64,000 nt of DNA, taken from Gleditsia sinensis (lineage: Eukaryota; Streptophyta; Magnoliopsida; Fabales; Fabaceae). The notes under the pieces are model-generated. The model made no database searches and was not told the DNA's origin. It saw nothing but the letters and a program-made list of their open reading frames with translations. Positions 11,677 through 24,503 of the stretch are shown in pieces. The stretch spans positions 19,659,501 to 19,723,500 of the forward strand of contig CM073469.1 of NCBI GenBank assembly GCA_037074535.1. The letters are read 5' to 3'. A program made the translations under genes and the position numbers. Numbering within the stretch: position 1 is the first letter of the stretch; each line of letters starts with the position of its first letter.

Positions 11677-13056
11677 CCTTTTATTTTGTGAATTTCGTTG
11701 ATTTTTATAAAATTAGTTTGTAATGCATAAGATATTTTATTTTATCCTATTATGCTCACGAAGAAATGATAATTTTTTTAATTGTGATAATCATACTTGA
11801 GTTGATTTGTGAATTAGTTTTAATTTCTTGAGACATTTAATTTAATTTAATTATATTATTTTGAGATAAAAATATAATACATCATTATTTTTTAATATTG
11901 TAATTAATGGTGGCTTAGTTTGCGCAATTTTCAACTTATTTATTTCTCCATTTGATCAAATATAATTCAAGATTCAAATAAATAATCTTTGACTTATTTT
12001 TTATTATTTATATAAGTATTTTTATATTATTTAAATATAAAATTAATCTTATTTAAAATATGAAAATTATCGTTTTTTACCATTTTAAACTTTAACAATG
12101 CCAAAAACTTGTAATTGTCCACTTTAAGTTTGGATATAACTTTTGTTAGTAAAATTTTTATGACTTGATTCAAAGAATGTGACATAATTAGTGTTTAAAT
12201 ATATAACAGGGAACATTTAACTAAAAATTAAGAATACTATATTTTACAAAGCAGTCTGAAATTTATACTGTTATAAAATACATCAAAATAATTTTTTTTA
12301 CCTATTTTATTAAATTCAAATTCTAGGTAATTACTGAAATATAAATTAAAGTTTTTCAACTATCAAATAAGAAATAAGGATGTAAATTTGATTTTTTTAG
12401 AGGCTGAGTTTTTCTTGGTCACACAAAATTTGATATTTTTATTCTAATAATTTATGAATCAAATTAAAAATAAAAATAAAATTGAGTAATAATTTTTTTT
12501 ATATATTTTTTAAAAATTTAACTTTTCATATACTTTTGTTTGCACAATAAACTCAAATTACAATTTTTGAATCAATAAAAATTATTGAAATATTTTGTGT
12601 CAATAAAATTAATCTCTGAGTTCTCGTAAATATTTTTTATAAATTCAAAATTTTAATATTATATCAACAAAGCTAAATTTATTTATTATCTTAGCGAAAA
12701 ATTTATAAATAAAATTATTAAAAAAATTTCAAATTTTCTTTTTTGTGTTTTTTGTTATTCCAAATAAATTCGGAGTAGTAGTGTACGATCCTCTTTAATT
12801 GTGGCTACCCTCCCACCACCATCCCTTCTGCTCCTTTCTTTCATAGGTAACAGTGATATTTGTATCTTCAGCTGCCAAGCGCCGCTTCCCTTTACTTACG
12901 CTCTTCTCTCTCCCTCTCTTTCTTTATTCCTTTAGAAATCCAGTTTTTTCTCTCTTTGATGGTGGCTTCTCTCCCATAGAATCTACATAAACACTTCCTA
13001 TAATTCTTTCTCACGCTCCTCCACAAGCCCACCAAAATTCAAATACAAGAGAAATC
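10830..13056. promoter_or_regulatory. Upstream region of the PLATZ gene
   Basis: 10.83-11.34 and 11.68-12.78 kb are strongly AT-rich without coding signals. 11.34-11.62 kb is a GC-richer island with GA-rich runs (gagagagagtgagagagag near 11492) that could be a distal leader exon or conserved regulatory stretch. A CT-rich tract at 12,890-12,960 (ctcttctctctccctctctttc) sits 100-170 bases before the start codon, typical of plant 5' leaders. I cannot place a TATA box or transcription start with confidence. Confidence 0.45.
11628..11674. repeat. (TA)n microsatellite
   Basis: Uninterrupted TA dinucleotide run of about 47 bases. Confidence 0.97.
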
Positions 13057-14463
13057 ATGGTGGGTATTTTTTCTTTTGTCCTTTCTGTTACTTTTCTTTT
13101 TTCTTGTTATTTGATCTTTTCTGAAAGTTAATTTACTTCATTTCGCTTTTTCTCAATTCATGTTCGTAGTTGGTTTCTTCTCCACATGTTCCTCGCTGGC
13201 TTCAAGTTCTCCTGTCAGAGAAATTCTATAACGCTTGCATAATTCACGAAGAGGCAAAGAAGAACGAGAAGAACGTATATTGTTTGGATTGCTGCATCAG
13301 TCTCTGCCCTCACTGTTTGTCCCCTCATCGCTTTCATAGACTCTTACAGGTTCTGCCTTCTCAATTTCATATACCAAAACCCCTTATAAGAATCCCTACT
13401 TCCCAATTCTGGGTCTGATTTTAGCTTTCTTTGCCATTTTTCAGATTAGAAGATATGTTTATCACGATGTTATAAGGCTGGATGATGCTGATAAGTTAAT
13501 TGACTGCACTTCTGTTCAAGTAAGTGAATTTGCGAACTTGGAAATACATCTTCAGCATAATTGACGAAGAGCAAATCGAAAGATAACAAGAATTTCTTCG
13601 AACTAGAGATGGATTTAACGTTAAACAATCCCATGTTCAGAGCTTATTAATATCTGCATGCTTGAGAAAAGCCATGGATAATTTGAAAAATTATAGTTAG
13701 ATGGGTCTCTGACTCTCTCTCTTGTTTCTCTTTCTACAGTCCTACACAACCAACAGTGCAAAAGTCGTATTTTTAAACCCAAGGCCACAGACAAGGAACT
13801 TCAGAGGCTCCGGCAATTTCTGCAGCACCTGCGACAGAAGCCTGCAAGACCCATATCAATTCTGCTCTCTCTCTTGCAAGGTCCTTTCTTCTTTTGTTTT
13901 TTTCTTTTGAAATTCGCATTGAAAACTCCACTGATTCTTTAAAAAAACTGAACAGCTTTCAATTCCATCAAGTTCCCATTCCATTATTCCACCTTTTTTC
14001 TCAACTGGGTCTCCCTTTTTCCTCCATAATCTTTCAGCTTTCCCATACTCCTATGCCATTTTTTTTCCTTTCTCTCAAATGGGTTCCGTTCATTTAATCT
14101 CTCTATTTGCTTTCGCAGATCAATTACCTTTTAAGGACAACGGGTGGCCTCTCTGGGTACCTCTTCGAGTGCAACTACTTGCCCTTTTCCGAATCCGGTC
14201 TCGACGACGGTTTGATGACTCCTGACTCGGTGCTTGAACCGGCTGGATCGACCCGGACATCGTCCGGGTCTGGTGGATACGGCGGGATAGATTGCAGGAC
14301 GCTTGCTTGCACTGCTACGACTGAGATTGTCGTGAGAAAGAAGAGGAGTGGCGGGTCGACGTACCGAGGAGCGTGTCGGCCGGCTTGTTCGCCAGTGTCC
14401 GAAATTTCGGTGGGTCTGATGAACCGTAGAAAAGGCACACCTCAGCGGGCCCCACTGTATTGA
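13057..14463 (+). CDS. PLATZ: PLATZ-type zinc-binding transcription factor, five exons
   Basis: Plant AT-rich sequence and zinc-binding (PLATZ) proteins are plant-specific nuclear proteins that bind A/T-rich DNA and generally repress transcription. Exons by splice signals and frame: 13057-13059 (ATG only, donor GTGGGT), 13170-13349, 13445-13519, 13740-13880, 14119-14463. All introns are GT-AG and phase 0. The product is 247 aa. The first zinc cluster spans residues about 16-54: C-x2-H-x11-C-x2-C-x4-C-x2-C-x3-H-x2-H. IRRYVYHDVIRLDD follows, then the second cluster in exon 4, C-x2-C-x10-C-x3-C. Exon 5 supplies a Ser/Gly-rich tail with a basic KKRSGG patch and a final NRRKG stretch. A single-codon first exon is supported because the alternative donor four bases later breaks the frame. 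All key Cys and His are present, so the gene looks functional. Confidence 0.93.
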
Positions 14464-14770
14464 ATCTTGTGTACGGAACAACCAAAGGAAAAGAGGGGAG
14501 ATCAAAGTGGGGGAGAGGAGGTTTTGGAAAAATGTTTTGGCATTTCTTCCATGCTTTGCTTTTCGTATGGAGTTCGTTTAGGATTAGAAAAGGAGGAGGA
14601 AGAAGAAAAGCCTCCCAGTTTTGTAGATTTCAGACACCCCCCTCTCTAATGCTCTGTTCTACTCTTAATTATAGTTTTAATTGCTTCTTTTGACTTTTGC
14701 CTATTCCAGTGTTATTTCTTTCATGTGAGGTTTATTATCGTACTTCAATTATTTACAGTTGAATGACTAT
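14464..14770 (+). other. Probable PLATZ 3' untranslated region
   Basis: Follows the TGA at 14461-14463. GA-rich then T-rich (cttctttt...), with loose AATAA-like signals further on. ORFs here overlap the coding exon end in other frames and are not convincing. The transcript end is not defined. Confidence 0.45.
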
Positions 14771-17628
14771 AATAGAGTAATGCTACCTTCGCAATTAGGT
14801 TGAGGGAAAAATTATATTTTTTTAATTTAAAAATATTATAATATCTCTATAATTTATAGTACTTTTTCGTTCAAATATTAAGTTTGAAGGGCTTTCTTGC
14901 ATTTTTGTATCATTTACTTAATTTGAGTCTCTCTTATTACATACTTATACTCTCTTTTAGACTTTTTTTGTCTAATTAATCTTAAAGTAGTTGGGGGTAT
15001 AAGCAATTAAGAATTGAAATATAATAAACTTTTTTCTTTCAACCTAGTAGGATAGTGTAAGAGTTACACTGATAGATTCATCTGATTTAGATAATAAAGT
15101 TTTTATTGTAATAAGATATAAATTAGGAGAGATTTTATTAAATTTGTTAAATTAAAGAAATTATAATTGAGAACATAAATTAAAGAGAGTAAGTATATAC
15201 TTTTTAGTGTGTCAGCGAGATAATTTAGTATTTAATGGAGTTTGAGACAGTTGATGGTAATATGAAAAAAGACTTGATGAATTGAATGGAATTATGGGTT
15301 TGACTTTTGTCATTTTGAAACAGCTTAAGTGAGATTATTGAACATAAATGTAACTACATTTATGAGATATGATTCTCTTTGTAGCACTTTCTAATCTGCT
15401 AAAGTGATTATTGATGGGTTGTATGCCTCCTATAAAGTGAGACAGAAAAGAGAAATTTAGGTGTAAAAGGTACAAATTCTATGATTTTGTTGTGGCTTTG
15501 ACCTTAATTATGACAAGGAAAAAAAAATGGTTTGAGTCTCCTGTTTTTAAATTTTTATTTTCACTACTTTACTTAATAAATATATTTTATAAAAAATAAG
15601 CTCACTTTAATTTATACCCTTAATTATAATTTTTTTTATTTTACTAGATAAATAAGTTTTACAAAATTATATTTACTCACTTTTGATCTATACTGTTAAT
15701 TATAAATTTTTTAATATAAAAAATATTACAATATTTTTTACAATTTGTATATTTGATTGAAATTAGCATTTTTATGTTTAAATTATACGTTAATTTTGAT
15801 ATTTCAAAAGACGTGATTTTTATATCATTTATTTAATTCAAAAAATTTATTATATTCTTTCTTTTAAAATAATTTTATAATAAATTTTTTAAGTTAATCA
15901 AGTAATACAAAAAATTCATACAACATATGTGATTTTTGTGATATTAAATTTAATATTTGATTTAAATAAAAAACATATAAAATAATAGAATATATAAATT
16001 AAGAGAGATATTACAATATTTTTAATTAAGAGAAAAATTGTAATTTAAGATAGAGATAAAGATGAATAGGTATAATTTTTTTATGATTTCTTTCAAAAGA
16101 TAAAGTTTAAGATAAAAAACTTCATCTCTTCGTGGATCAAACTTTTTATATTAACCCTAAAAAAGTGTGTTGCAAAGAGTGAAGGGCTCCATGGCCCACT
16201 ATCTTCAGGGAACCCCAGAATAGCAAAGAAATAGAGGCAGCATCATCTGTTTCTCTTAGCCCTTTGGCTTCCTTTAGTGCAGCTTGGTGACAAAATACAA
16301 AGACAACGGTTGCTTAATTTATTACTGTTTGTCCCTACCCCAATATTGTCCCTTCAATTTTTGAGGTATCCCATAAGAAACCTGTGACTTCCTTTTATTA
16401 AAAAATATCTGCAAAACATTTTTATTAATAGTTGTGATATGCTCCAATCTTAAGGCATTATGATTATTTAAAGGCTTTGAAAGTGACATTATCTCACGTA
16501 CCAATGACACGCTGAAATAAAAAGGAAAGGGGAAATTGGTGAGTTTGAATTGTATAGAAAGATCCCTGCTATTGATTGGTTGAGTTATTTATAATTAAAA
16601 TTTAATATATTTTAAAAAATATTAATAAATTTATTATACTATATTTTATTAAATAATATGTAAATATGAATTTATAAAAAAATAGTGTCAATTTTATTGA
16701 GAATAATCATATAAAATTAGCTTTGCAAAAAGAAAAAAAAGCTCCATCCAGTTCAATTATCTTAAAATATTGATTTATTAGTTTAACTGGTAGGTCAATC
16801 TAAACTAATTCTTATAACACTCTAATTGGAAAATTTAAACTATTTTATTTTTTATTTTATTTTAAAACACATTAATTTAATTTTTTTTACTTTTTTTAAA
16901 TTTTATAATCAAGGTTTTTCTATAAAAAATTTATTTATATATAAATAACTTTTAATGATGTAACAATTAATTACTACATATTATGTGAATTAAGTAATTA
17001 AATTTAACTCAAAAAAATATTTAGTTTCGAGCCAGCATCGTAATTTTTTTATAAAAAAAAGCATGAAGTGAATTGAGTAATTTAATTTAATTTTTTTTAC
17101 TGTAAATTTCTTTTAAAATTTATGACACTATTCTAAATAAAATAGATTAGATCTCATTCTAAACTTGTTTACAAAAAAAAAACCCTAAATTTTTCTCGGT
17201 TTTGACGTAGGTTACGTAGGGTGTCAGCACAAAAGAAGTCTAGGAAGAGGGGAAAGGCCAAAAAATAGGAGAAAGTGTGGAAAATAGCATAATAATTGGG
17301 AGGCAAGTGGAGTGGAAATGACCCACCATAGCTCCTGAGCAAAGGTCGCAGGTAGTTGTCGTTTTCAAGTTCTGGGAAAAGGGGGTGACTCTTCATGTAC
17401 CGTATCCCATTGCGTATCAAATGGACCCTAAAGCATAAAACGACAGAACAACAGCGTAGAACCCTTTTCATAACTTCCTGCATTCCAATCAACACTAACA
17501 TGCATCTCCCAATACCACAAACTCCTTTTTTTAAATCATCAGAAGAAAACTATCATACGACACAATCATACAAACTGTTTCGAATTTGGATGAGTTCCCA
17601 GTCTTGTCCTCATCCTACATGCCTGCAA

Positions 17629-17630
<2 letters not shown>
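14771..17630. other. AT-rich intergenic DNA
   Basis: No domain-bearing ORF or clear transposon end. A small GC-richer patch at 16,150-16,310 and a minus-strand ORF at 17,169-17,501 have no recognisable content. Confidence 0.55.
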
Positions 17631-17697
<67 letters not shown>

Positions 17698-17710
17698 ACA
17701 CACACACACA
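17631..17710. repeat. Compound microsatellite (CT)24(AT)n(AC)n
   Basis: CT run 17631-17678, then AT run to about 17696, then CA run 17699-17710. Adjacent different dinucleotide runs are typical of a compound plant SSR. Confidence 0.97.
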
Positions 17711-19188
17711 GGCGTATATGAATATTATACAGGTTTATCTCTAGCATTTGCCCAGCTTTGAAATTTTGTTAGCCATATTTTCTCAATAAAACACTGAATA
17801 GAATAAAGAGTAAAATATTATTTTAATATTTGGAATATATATATATATATATATCAAAATTTAACTTTATTATTTCAATCTTTGAAAGATCGTTTCATTG
17901 TAAAAAATGTTATTATCTTAATTCTATTAATAGATTTATTTACTTGATTTAATCAAGATCTTACTTAATTCATTTTGGTACACCAGATCCAATGTTACAG
18001 ATTTGTTCAAAAAAAATTTATTTGTCACTTTATTTTTTAAACAAAAAATCCAAACGTTTAGATAAAATGAAATGTATTATGTTAAGTTAAGTAAGCACTT
18101 AATAAACAATTAAGCTTGTGGTTGAACCAATAAGTAAACTTGTAAATAGGATTAATATAATGATGTTTTTGAAAATAAGATAGTTTTTGAATGAACTAAA
18201 TGAGAAGCTTAAATTTTGAGAAATGAAATTGAGAAAATATATATCTTTTGAGGATAAAAAACTCTAGACTAAATCAATTTTTAAACGTACTTTTTAGTGA
18301 AACTTAATTCTCATATATTTTTATATTTATTTATGATTAATTTAATTTATCTATTTTTTTTTATAAATTAAGTCTATCTAAGAGTCTCTTAATTTGTTTA
18401 GCCATCAGATGTAATTTTATCACTGCTTAATAATATAGTAGGGATATGTAACAACTGAGATTATTATTTATCAAAAATACTAATAAAAATTATTAATATT
18501 CCAAAAATTACTATTAGTTGATTAAGTAGTTAAATAATATATTCAGATAATTATCTTTAATTTAAAATTTGGGTTTAAAATTTTGTCTATCAAAATTCAA
18601 ATGTTGTCACATTTTTGGTGTTATGATTAAGGACACTTTTTACTTATGTTTGGGTTAAATTCTCTCTTTGAATAATTTTTAAAAAATGCTATCATATTTT
18701 ACTATTCTAAATTTTAAGCATAATTGGTTAAATTTTTGTGTGGGTGTTCCCTTTTTTTGACCTTGATGATTGTTAACTAAAAATGATGGTGCAGGTCTTT
18801 ATTTTATCAATTCTAAAACAAAAATACATCAAAATTAATTGTTTTCTTTTAATAACTTAGCATAGTTAGTTTTAAAAAAAAAATTGGGCGCTAACACCCT
18901 TTTTTGACTCATAATCAATTTAATCCTATCATTGTTGATGGTTGTGACTTCAAAAATTATATACATATAGTCATTTTAATGATTCATAAAATGAAAACTT
19001 GCAGGGAACAAAAAAGGATCAGTGCTCGAACACTCTAAAATCATTGAAGATACCATGCGCAAGAGCCTAAGCACAGGTTGGTTTAGTTCTTATGACAGTC
19101 TGTAAGAAAAGGGTAAGGGATATGAATAAGGAGGAAGTTAGCAAGAAGTACTTGTGTGAGGATGTTTGAAGATAGTGATTATGAGGAG
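17711..19188. other. AT-rich intergenic DNA
   Basis: A short (AT)n run at about 17,836-17,856, otherwise no features. 19,189-19,191 (ggg) is the left target duplication of the CACTA transposon. Confidence 0.55.
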
Positions 19189-19204
19189 GGGCATTACAAA
19201 AAAA

Positions 19205-19860
19205 TAGGGATTTAGTGACGACTAAAGTCCCCACTGAAAGCCCAAATTTCGTCATTGAATACATTCAGTGACAACTTTTGGTCGTCACCCATTGATCGCG
19301 AAAAAAACCGTCACTGAAACTTTTCGTGACCACTTAAACAAGTTGCCACTCAAAAAAACTTTCAGTGGCGACTATATTGGCACTAAATAGTCCAGATTTC
19401 GTCGTTAAAAACAAATATTTGTCATTGAAAAACCCCTTTCAGTGACGACTATGTGAAGTTGCCACTGAAACCCAATTTTCAGTGACGACTTTAAACGTCA
19501 TTGAATGTATATTTTCAGTGGCGACATCTCATAGTCATCACGGAAAGGTCTATTTTAGTGACGACCATAGTCGTCACAAATTACGAGTTTCAATGACGAC
19601 TATGAGAAGTCGTCACTGAAAATTTCTGATTAAGAGAAAAAACTTTCATCATTTCATCTGACGTTTTCAGTGGCGACTTCTTCTAGTCGCCACTGAAAAT
19701 ATATTGAGTGACGACGTATGTCGTCATTGAATGTTTATTTTTTTAATTAGTGACGACTTAAGTCATCACTGAATGTTTATTTTTTATAATCAATGATGAC
19801 TTAAATCGTCACTGAAACTTATTTAGGGTATTTAGTGATGACATTGGTTGCCACTGAATC
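19205..19860. repeat. CACTA left subterminal repeat array
   Basis: Many copies, in both orientations, of a short motif of the form agtgacgac / gtcgtcact, spaced every 20-60 bases. In characterised CACTA elements such arrays are binding sites of the TnpA-type protein. The same motif recurs at 30,860-31,015 near the other end. Confidence 0.9.
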
Positions 19861-20148
19861 CAATATATAATTTTTTTTTTGAATATTTTCATTTGCCATT
19901 TAAATAAAACATTGTTATATGAGTAAAAGTCAAGAATAAGAGTAATAAAATTCTATATATAATTTCAAAGAAAATACATAATTCTTGAGAGTGATATAAC
20001 ATGTTTGTTAATAGAAAATATTATACATAATAGAATATCAACAAATTAAAAATAATTAACTTGATGGCTCTGTGGGAGATGTTGGTATTGCATTATTTGT
20101 AGAACTTGATGTAGCACTACCCATAAGACCTAGTGAAATTTGTCTCTG

Positions 20149-22720
20149 TTCATATCATAGTAATAATTAATATATAACTTGACAAGTTTAATGTAAAAAA
20201 ATAAATAAATACTTGTAACATGAAGAAAATCATGAAAATATTAAATATTACCAAATTCAACAAAATTAATATCACATATGACATTTAACAAGTATGTCAA
20301 TCAAGCTCAACTGAGGGGGAAAAAACCATAGCAACTAAATAAGATATATAAAACCAGCATTGCCCTTAACTCAGGAGAAGCTCCTCAAAAGATGGAAAAT
20401 GCTTTCAGGGACATATTGAATGCCTACTTGTTAGCCATGCATGGCCAACAGATATACATGTCAAAATATTACCACTACCCTCCCTTATTTATTTTCTTCT
20501 CTTCTTTGAAAGGCAACGTATTGTATGTAGACAATGAAAAATATTCTAATTGCTTATCGCTCATGCTTCATATAATTTATTATACATGTCGAGGATTCTT
20601 CTTTTATTTCTTAAAAGTTCTTCACTCACTTGGATGAACAGGGTGTTCAAGTTAGTTTAGTTGCTAGATCATATCTAACAAATATTGATAAATTTGAAAA
20701 CAAATGAAATATGAACGCCTAAAATATAATGTCCTTAAATGCCAACATATTATTTTGTGTATGCTAATTCAAATTCCAATAGTGATTGAGAAAAGTAGGG
20801 AAGAGAAGAGAGGGCAGAGATGAAAAACTTAATCTATGACCCAAAAATATCTTTTTGAATTCTAGTGTGAAGCGCCTAGCTAAATTAGCTGCCCGAGAAC
20901 AAGTACTATATTTAAGAAGAAAAAAGAAATCTGTATCATGAAAGTATCAATAAAATAACAAACAATATGAGGAACAGGAAAGGAACATATTTGACTCAAC
21001 ATAAGCAACTACAAGTCATTTCATTGCAGAAAGCAAGTTAGAGACTAATGTCATGATGATTTTCAGGAACTTTATAAATTTCCTTTGTATGCTTGACCAG
21101 AGATTCTCTCTAACTTACTTTAATAGTGATGTTGAAACTCAAGCACATGATTACAAAATAGTTTAAGAGTAGATGATAATATACATTTGAAAGTGGAAAA
21201 GATAACTGTAGAACACAACACATAATTGGGAGAGTGAAGCCGATAGTATAGCGAATTAAGATAAAAGTAACAACAAGAATTAAATTAAATAGTCTAACAG
21301 ATTTGAAGTAGATCATATGTACAAGTATAGCAATACAAGTTCTTAACCATAGGTTCCCCAAGTTTACTTTTTCTTCCCCTTTAACCAAGTCAATTGAATT
21401 CCTGCACTTTAGCTTCATCAGCCCACTCTTACCTCTACAAAAATTATTCTCCCACAAACTACACCTATTCATTTAAAGTTGAAAAATTGAACGTGGGACC
21501 TTCACATTGAAGTGTCAATATTTAGCCGTTGGTATAATCCCTTTTATAATCATCATTGGCCTTGCATTAAGAAGCTAGGCTACTAGATTTGGATATGTTT
21601 GCAGCTGTGGGGTCCACACAGGGGAGGGAAGTTAAAGGTGAAAGCTATCTCACTTTGCTGTTTGCACCATCATGTAAAGTACTTATGTTTTAAAAGAGCA
21701 AATATTTATGTTTTAAAAGCACTTAGAAATTGAAGCGTTTGTTAATCAAAAGTAATTTTCACATTTAAAGGGACATGTAGTGTTCAGTCATAAAGTAGCA
21801 ATCATCAAGAGCAAATTTTCACATTTAAATGTATAACTAAGACCATCCATTAAGAGCAACATCCAATCATCAAGAGCAATATTTAGTCATAAAAAACTAG
21901 CCATCAAGGATAATATTTAGTCATAAAAAATCAGCCATCAAGAACAATATTCAATCATAAAAAACCAACCATAAAAAACAATATTCAGTCATAAAAAACT
22001 AGCTATCAAGAACAATATTCAGTAATAAAAAATCAGCTATCAACAGTAAGATTTTAAAACATCCAGAGAAGCTTCTAAGATTTTTGCTACGTACCAGCTA
22101 TCATATATGTGCAGCTTTTGTAAATATTAATACAAGGAGGCATTGTTATAATAAAATTTCAGATAATTACTATCCAAAGAAATTCGAAAACTAGTTGTTG
22201 ACAGAAGTTTATACATTTACTTCTTCACAAATCTTTCCAAGAATGTTTTTAGTATGAAGAAGCGTATTGAAACTTTTATTATGATGCTACCATTTTTCAT
22301 TAGATTTATCATCAATGCATCAATTAATCACACTTAACTAGATTTTAAAAATTTGTTTATGATGCTACCATTTTCCAATATGATATTATAAGCATTAAAT
22401 GACTTCAATCAAAATTAAAGGAACACTTTCCTGGCTAGTCCATCACTTAAGTGTGGTTTTATATATCTATAGTGCATCTTATAAATATGTTTTAAGAGGA
22501 AAGCAGATAGAACATGATTTAATGGAACACCCTTTTTAATTTTTGCAAGCTACACATTGTTATCATCATATATATTATATGTATAAAAGGCATGATTGAC
22601 CATCATTCCTCAACCCCAAAGGAAAGAGAGGTAGAGACCAAAAAAGAAAAATTCAATTTCAATCATAGTGTATACAAATGACTAAACTATTAAATTCAAA
22701 AAGTGTATATGGATATTAGT
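20149..22720 (-). other. Long intron of the Ptta/En/Spm-type gene
   Basis: Lies between the charged-helix exon and the final short exon. It holds no recognisable coding but contains the ~36-bp tandem repeat at 21.83-22.04 kb. An intron of this size is inferred from the protein pieces on each side, not shown directly. Confidence 0.5.
21830..22045. repeat. Tandem repeat, ~36-bp unit
   Basis: About six imperfect copies of a unit resembling 'agccatcaagaacaatattcagtcataaaaaact'. Copies differ by point changes and short indels. Confidence 0.85.
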
Positions 22721-24289
22721 ACCTGTTGGAGAGATGTGATTAAAGAGGACATTTGTGACTATAGTCTTTTCTCAAACTGTGCTTGCATAATTTCTTCTTG
22801 TAATCTCATTTCCTCGCGTAGTTCTGTAGCAACTTTTTCACGTATTTTCTTCTCTTGCTCTTCAAGGTGTTGGGGATTGATTTGGTTAGCAGCTCTCTTA
22901 GTGGGAGGTTTAACCCCATATCCTTTACCGCGAAAGTAACCAGACTGTTGACCAAGAACTTATGACAACATTTGCTCATTGCTCAGACTAGGAGTGTCTT
23001 GTTGAGATTGTTTGGCTATAATCTCTTTCAATTTGGCCTATATTTAAAGCAGCTAAATATTTAGAATAACAGGAAGAAATATAAATTACAATTTGTATAA
23101 ATTAATAAAATTTAAATATACATGAACTTCCTGAGACTTTGCATCTGACCATATAACTTCCCCTTCTTTATTCTTATGAGTATGTTGTAGCTCCCATATC
23201 TGGTCAATTGGAGCCTTCTCTCCAGTTTCAGAATTTCTCTATAATGAAATATAATTGCCACCCAATGATAAATAAAACATTCATATAATGTTATATATTA
23301 GAATAAGTTATTCTAAAGTTTCACAGTTAATTCTTCAACTTCTGCAAATGAACGAGAACCACATGTATATTTTGTAGTTTGCATGGCTCTGTTCTGTGCA
23401 TTTGTTGAGCTTTTAACCTGCATTTCATTTCATATTTAGTTGCGTTACACATTTCATATTAGTATTTAAAGTATTATATAATACCTTAAAGTCATCTGAG
23501 CCAAAAAAACTGACCAAGTGCTTCCATTCATCATCATTGACCGTGAGAGGTGGATGTGCTAGTCTCTCCTCATCTGTATTATACTTGGAGTATAAGACGT
23601 GTAAGCGACTCCTCTAATTTTTGTGTAATAGTTGCGAAGTAGAATTGATAAATGCATCAAATTGCCACTACATACTTGCACCAACTTCAAAATTTTTCCA
23701 ACAATAGTAAACTCAAAGATGTTAAATTAAAGAAGTGTATGTGAATATGTGTACAATAAACAATTATGCTAGTTGTTACCTTCACTTGCATCAAGATCTG
23801 TTCTCCACATTGTTCCCAAATTTTAGTCCAGCTCCTTTCTTTTAAAGGAAAAGTGCCTCGTACGATGTGCCCAATATAATTGATGAGCTCCCTTGATCCT
23901 TCTCCCATAGCTCAAAGGATATCGTCAAGGATCACAATTTGAATTTTGTCTTTGAGTCTACAGGAATACATTTGTATGATCCTTTTACATTTCAAATTAT
24001 ACTGCAAGAAGTTGTGAATCACAAAAACTAGGGTATTAGGCACATAATTGAATGCCAAGTCCCTTAATCCTTAACTAATTGTTGCTAAAAAAATTTCTTT
24101 ACATACCTGCACTACTAATTGAACGCCGAGAAGTCGGTGTGGTGAGTTGTGCCTCTGTCTCCCCATGGTGGAGCTCTATGTTTGGCAGTGGGGTTCTATC
24201 ATTACAACTACCTTGTGTGACACGTCTACACCCACGACCACCTCGTCCACCTCTTCCTGTTCCTGCCATGCTTAAATATCAACTTACTG

Positions 24290-24455
24290 CAAATGAACAA
24301 ATCATGTTGTCAGTTAAACACCTCTTTAGGCTAAAAATGCAAACAATTCAATACAAAACAATGTGGAATTCAATACAAAACAAAATGTGCAAAGAATTCA
24401 ATACAAAATAATGTGGAATTCAATACAAAAAAATGTGCAAAAAATTAAATACAAA
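24290..24455. repeat. Short imperfect tandem repeat in CACTA
   Basis: Repeated phrases 'aattcaatacaaaacaatgtgg' and 'aaaatgtgcaaagaattc' alternate about five times, between the two genes of the element. Confidence 0.7.
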
Positions 24456-24503
24456 GCTGTGAATTATATGTATATATAGCAACAATGCACTAACACTAAG
24501 TCT

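Larger units (their letters stand above)
20056..24269 (-). pseudogene. Ptta/En/Spm-type transposase (TnpA-like) gene of the CACTA element
   Basis: The second gene of the element, probably the subterminal-repeat binding partner of the transposase. A likely start at 24269 gives MAGTGRGGRGGRGCRR, a basic N-terminus. Then come a piece near 23.9-23.7 kb (ELINYIGHIVRGTFPLKERSW), a piece near 23.55-23.33 kb with LTVNDDEWKHLVSFFGSD, NAQNRAMQTTKYTCGSRSFAEV, a piece near 23.22-23.13 kb (APIDQIWELQHTH), and near 22.95-22.72 kb GYFRGKGYGVKPPTKR plus a charged helix ending in SLITSLQQ. A last exon at 20056-20148 encodes the C-terminal LMGSATSSSTNN tail after a ~2.6-kb intron. The order matches the PF03004 family. 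Internal stops (one in the helix near 22.77 kb) and incompletely resolved splice sites mean I call it a probable pseudogene. Confidence 0.75.

Noticed and set aside
14131..14505. Minus-strand ORFs of 124 and 87 codons
   Set aside because: They are antisense to PLATZ exon 5 and arise from its GC-rich codons.
17169..17501. Minus-strand ORF of 110 codons
   Set aside because: It has no recognisable domain, no splice or promoter context, and ends in microsatellite-proximal low-complexity DNA.
21830..22045. Possible CRISPR-like spaced repeat
   Set aside because: The copies are contiguous and imperfect without unique spacers, in a plant transposon. It is an ordinary tandem repeat.
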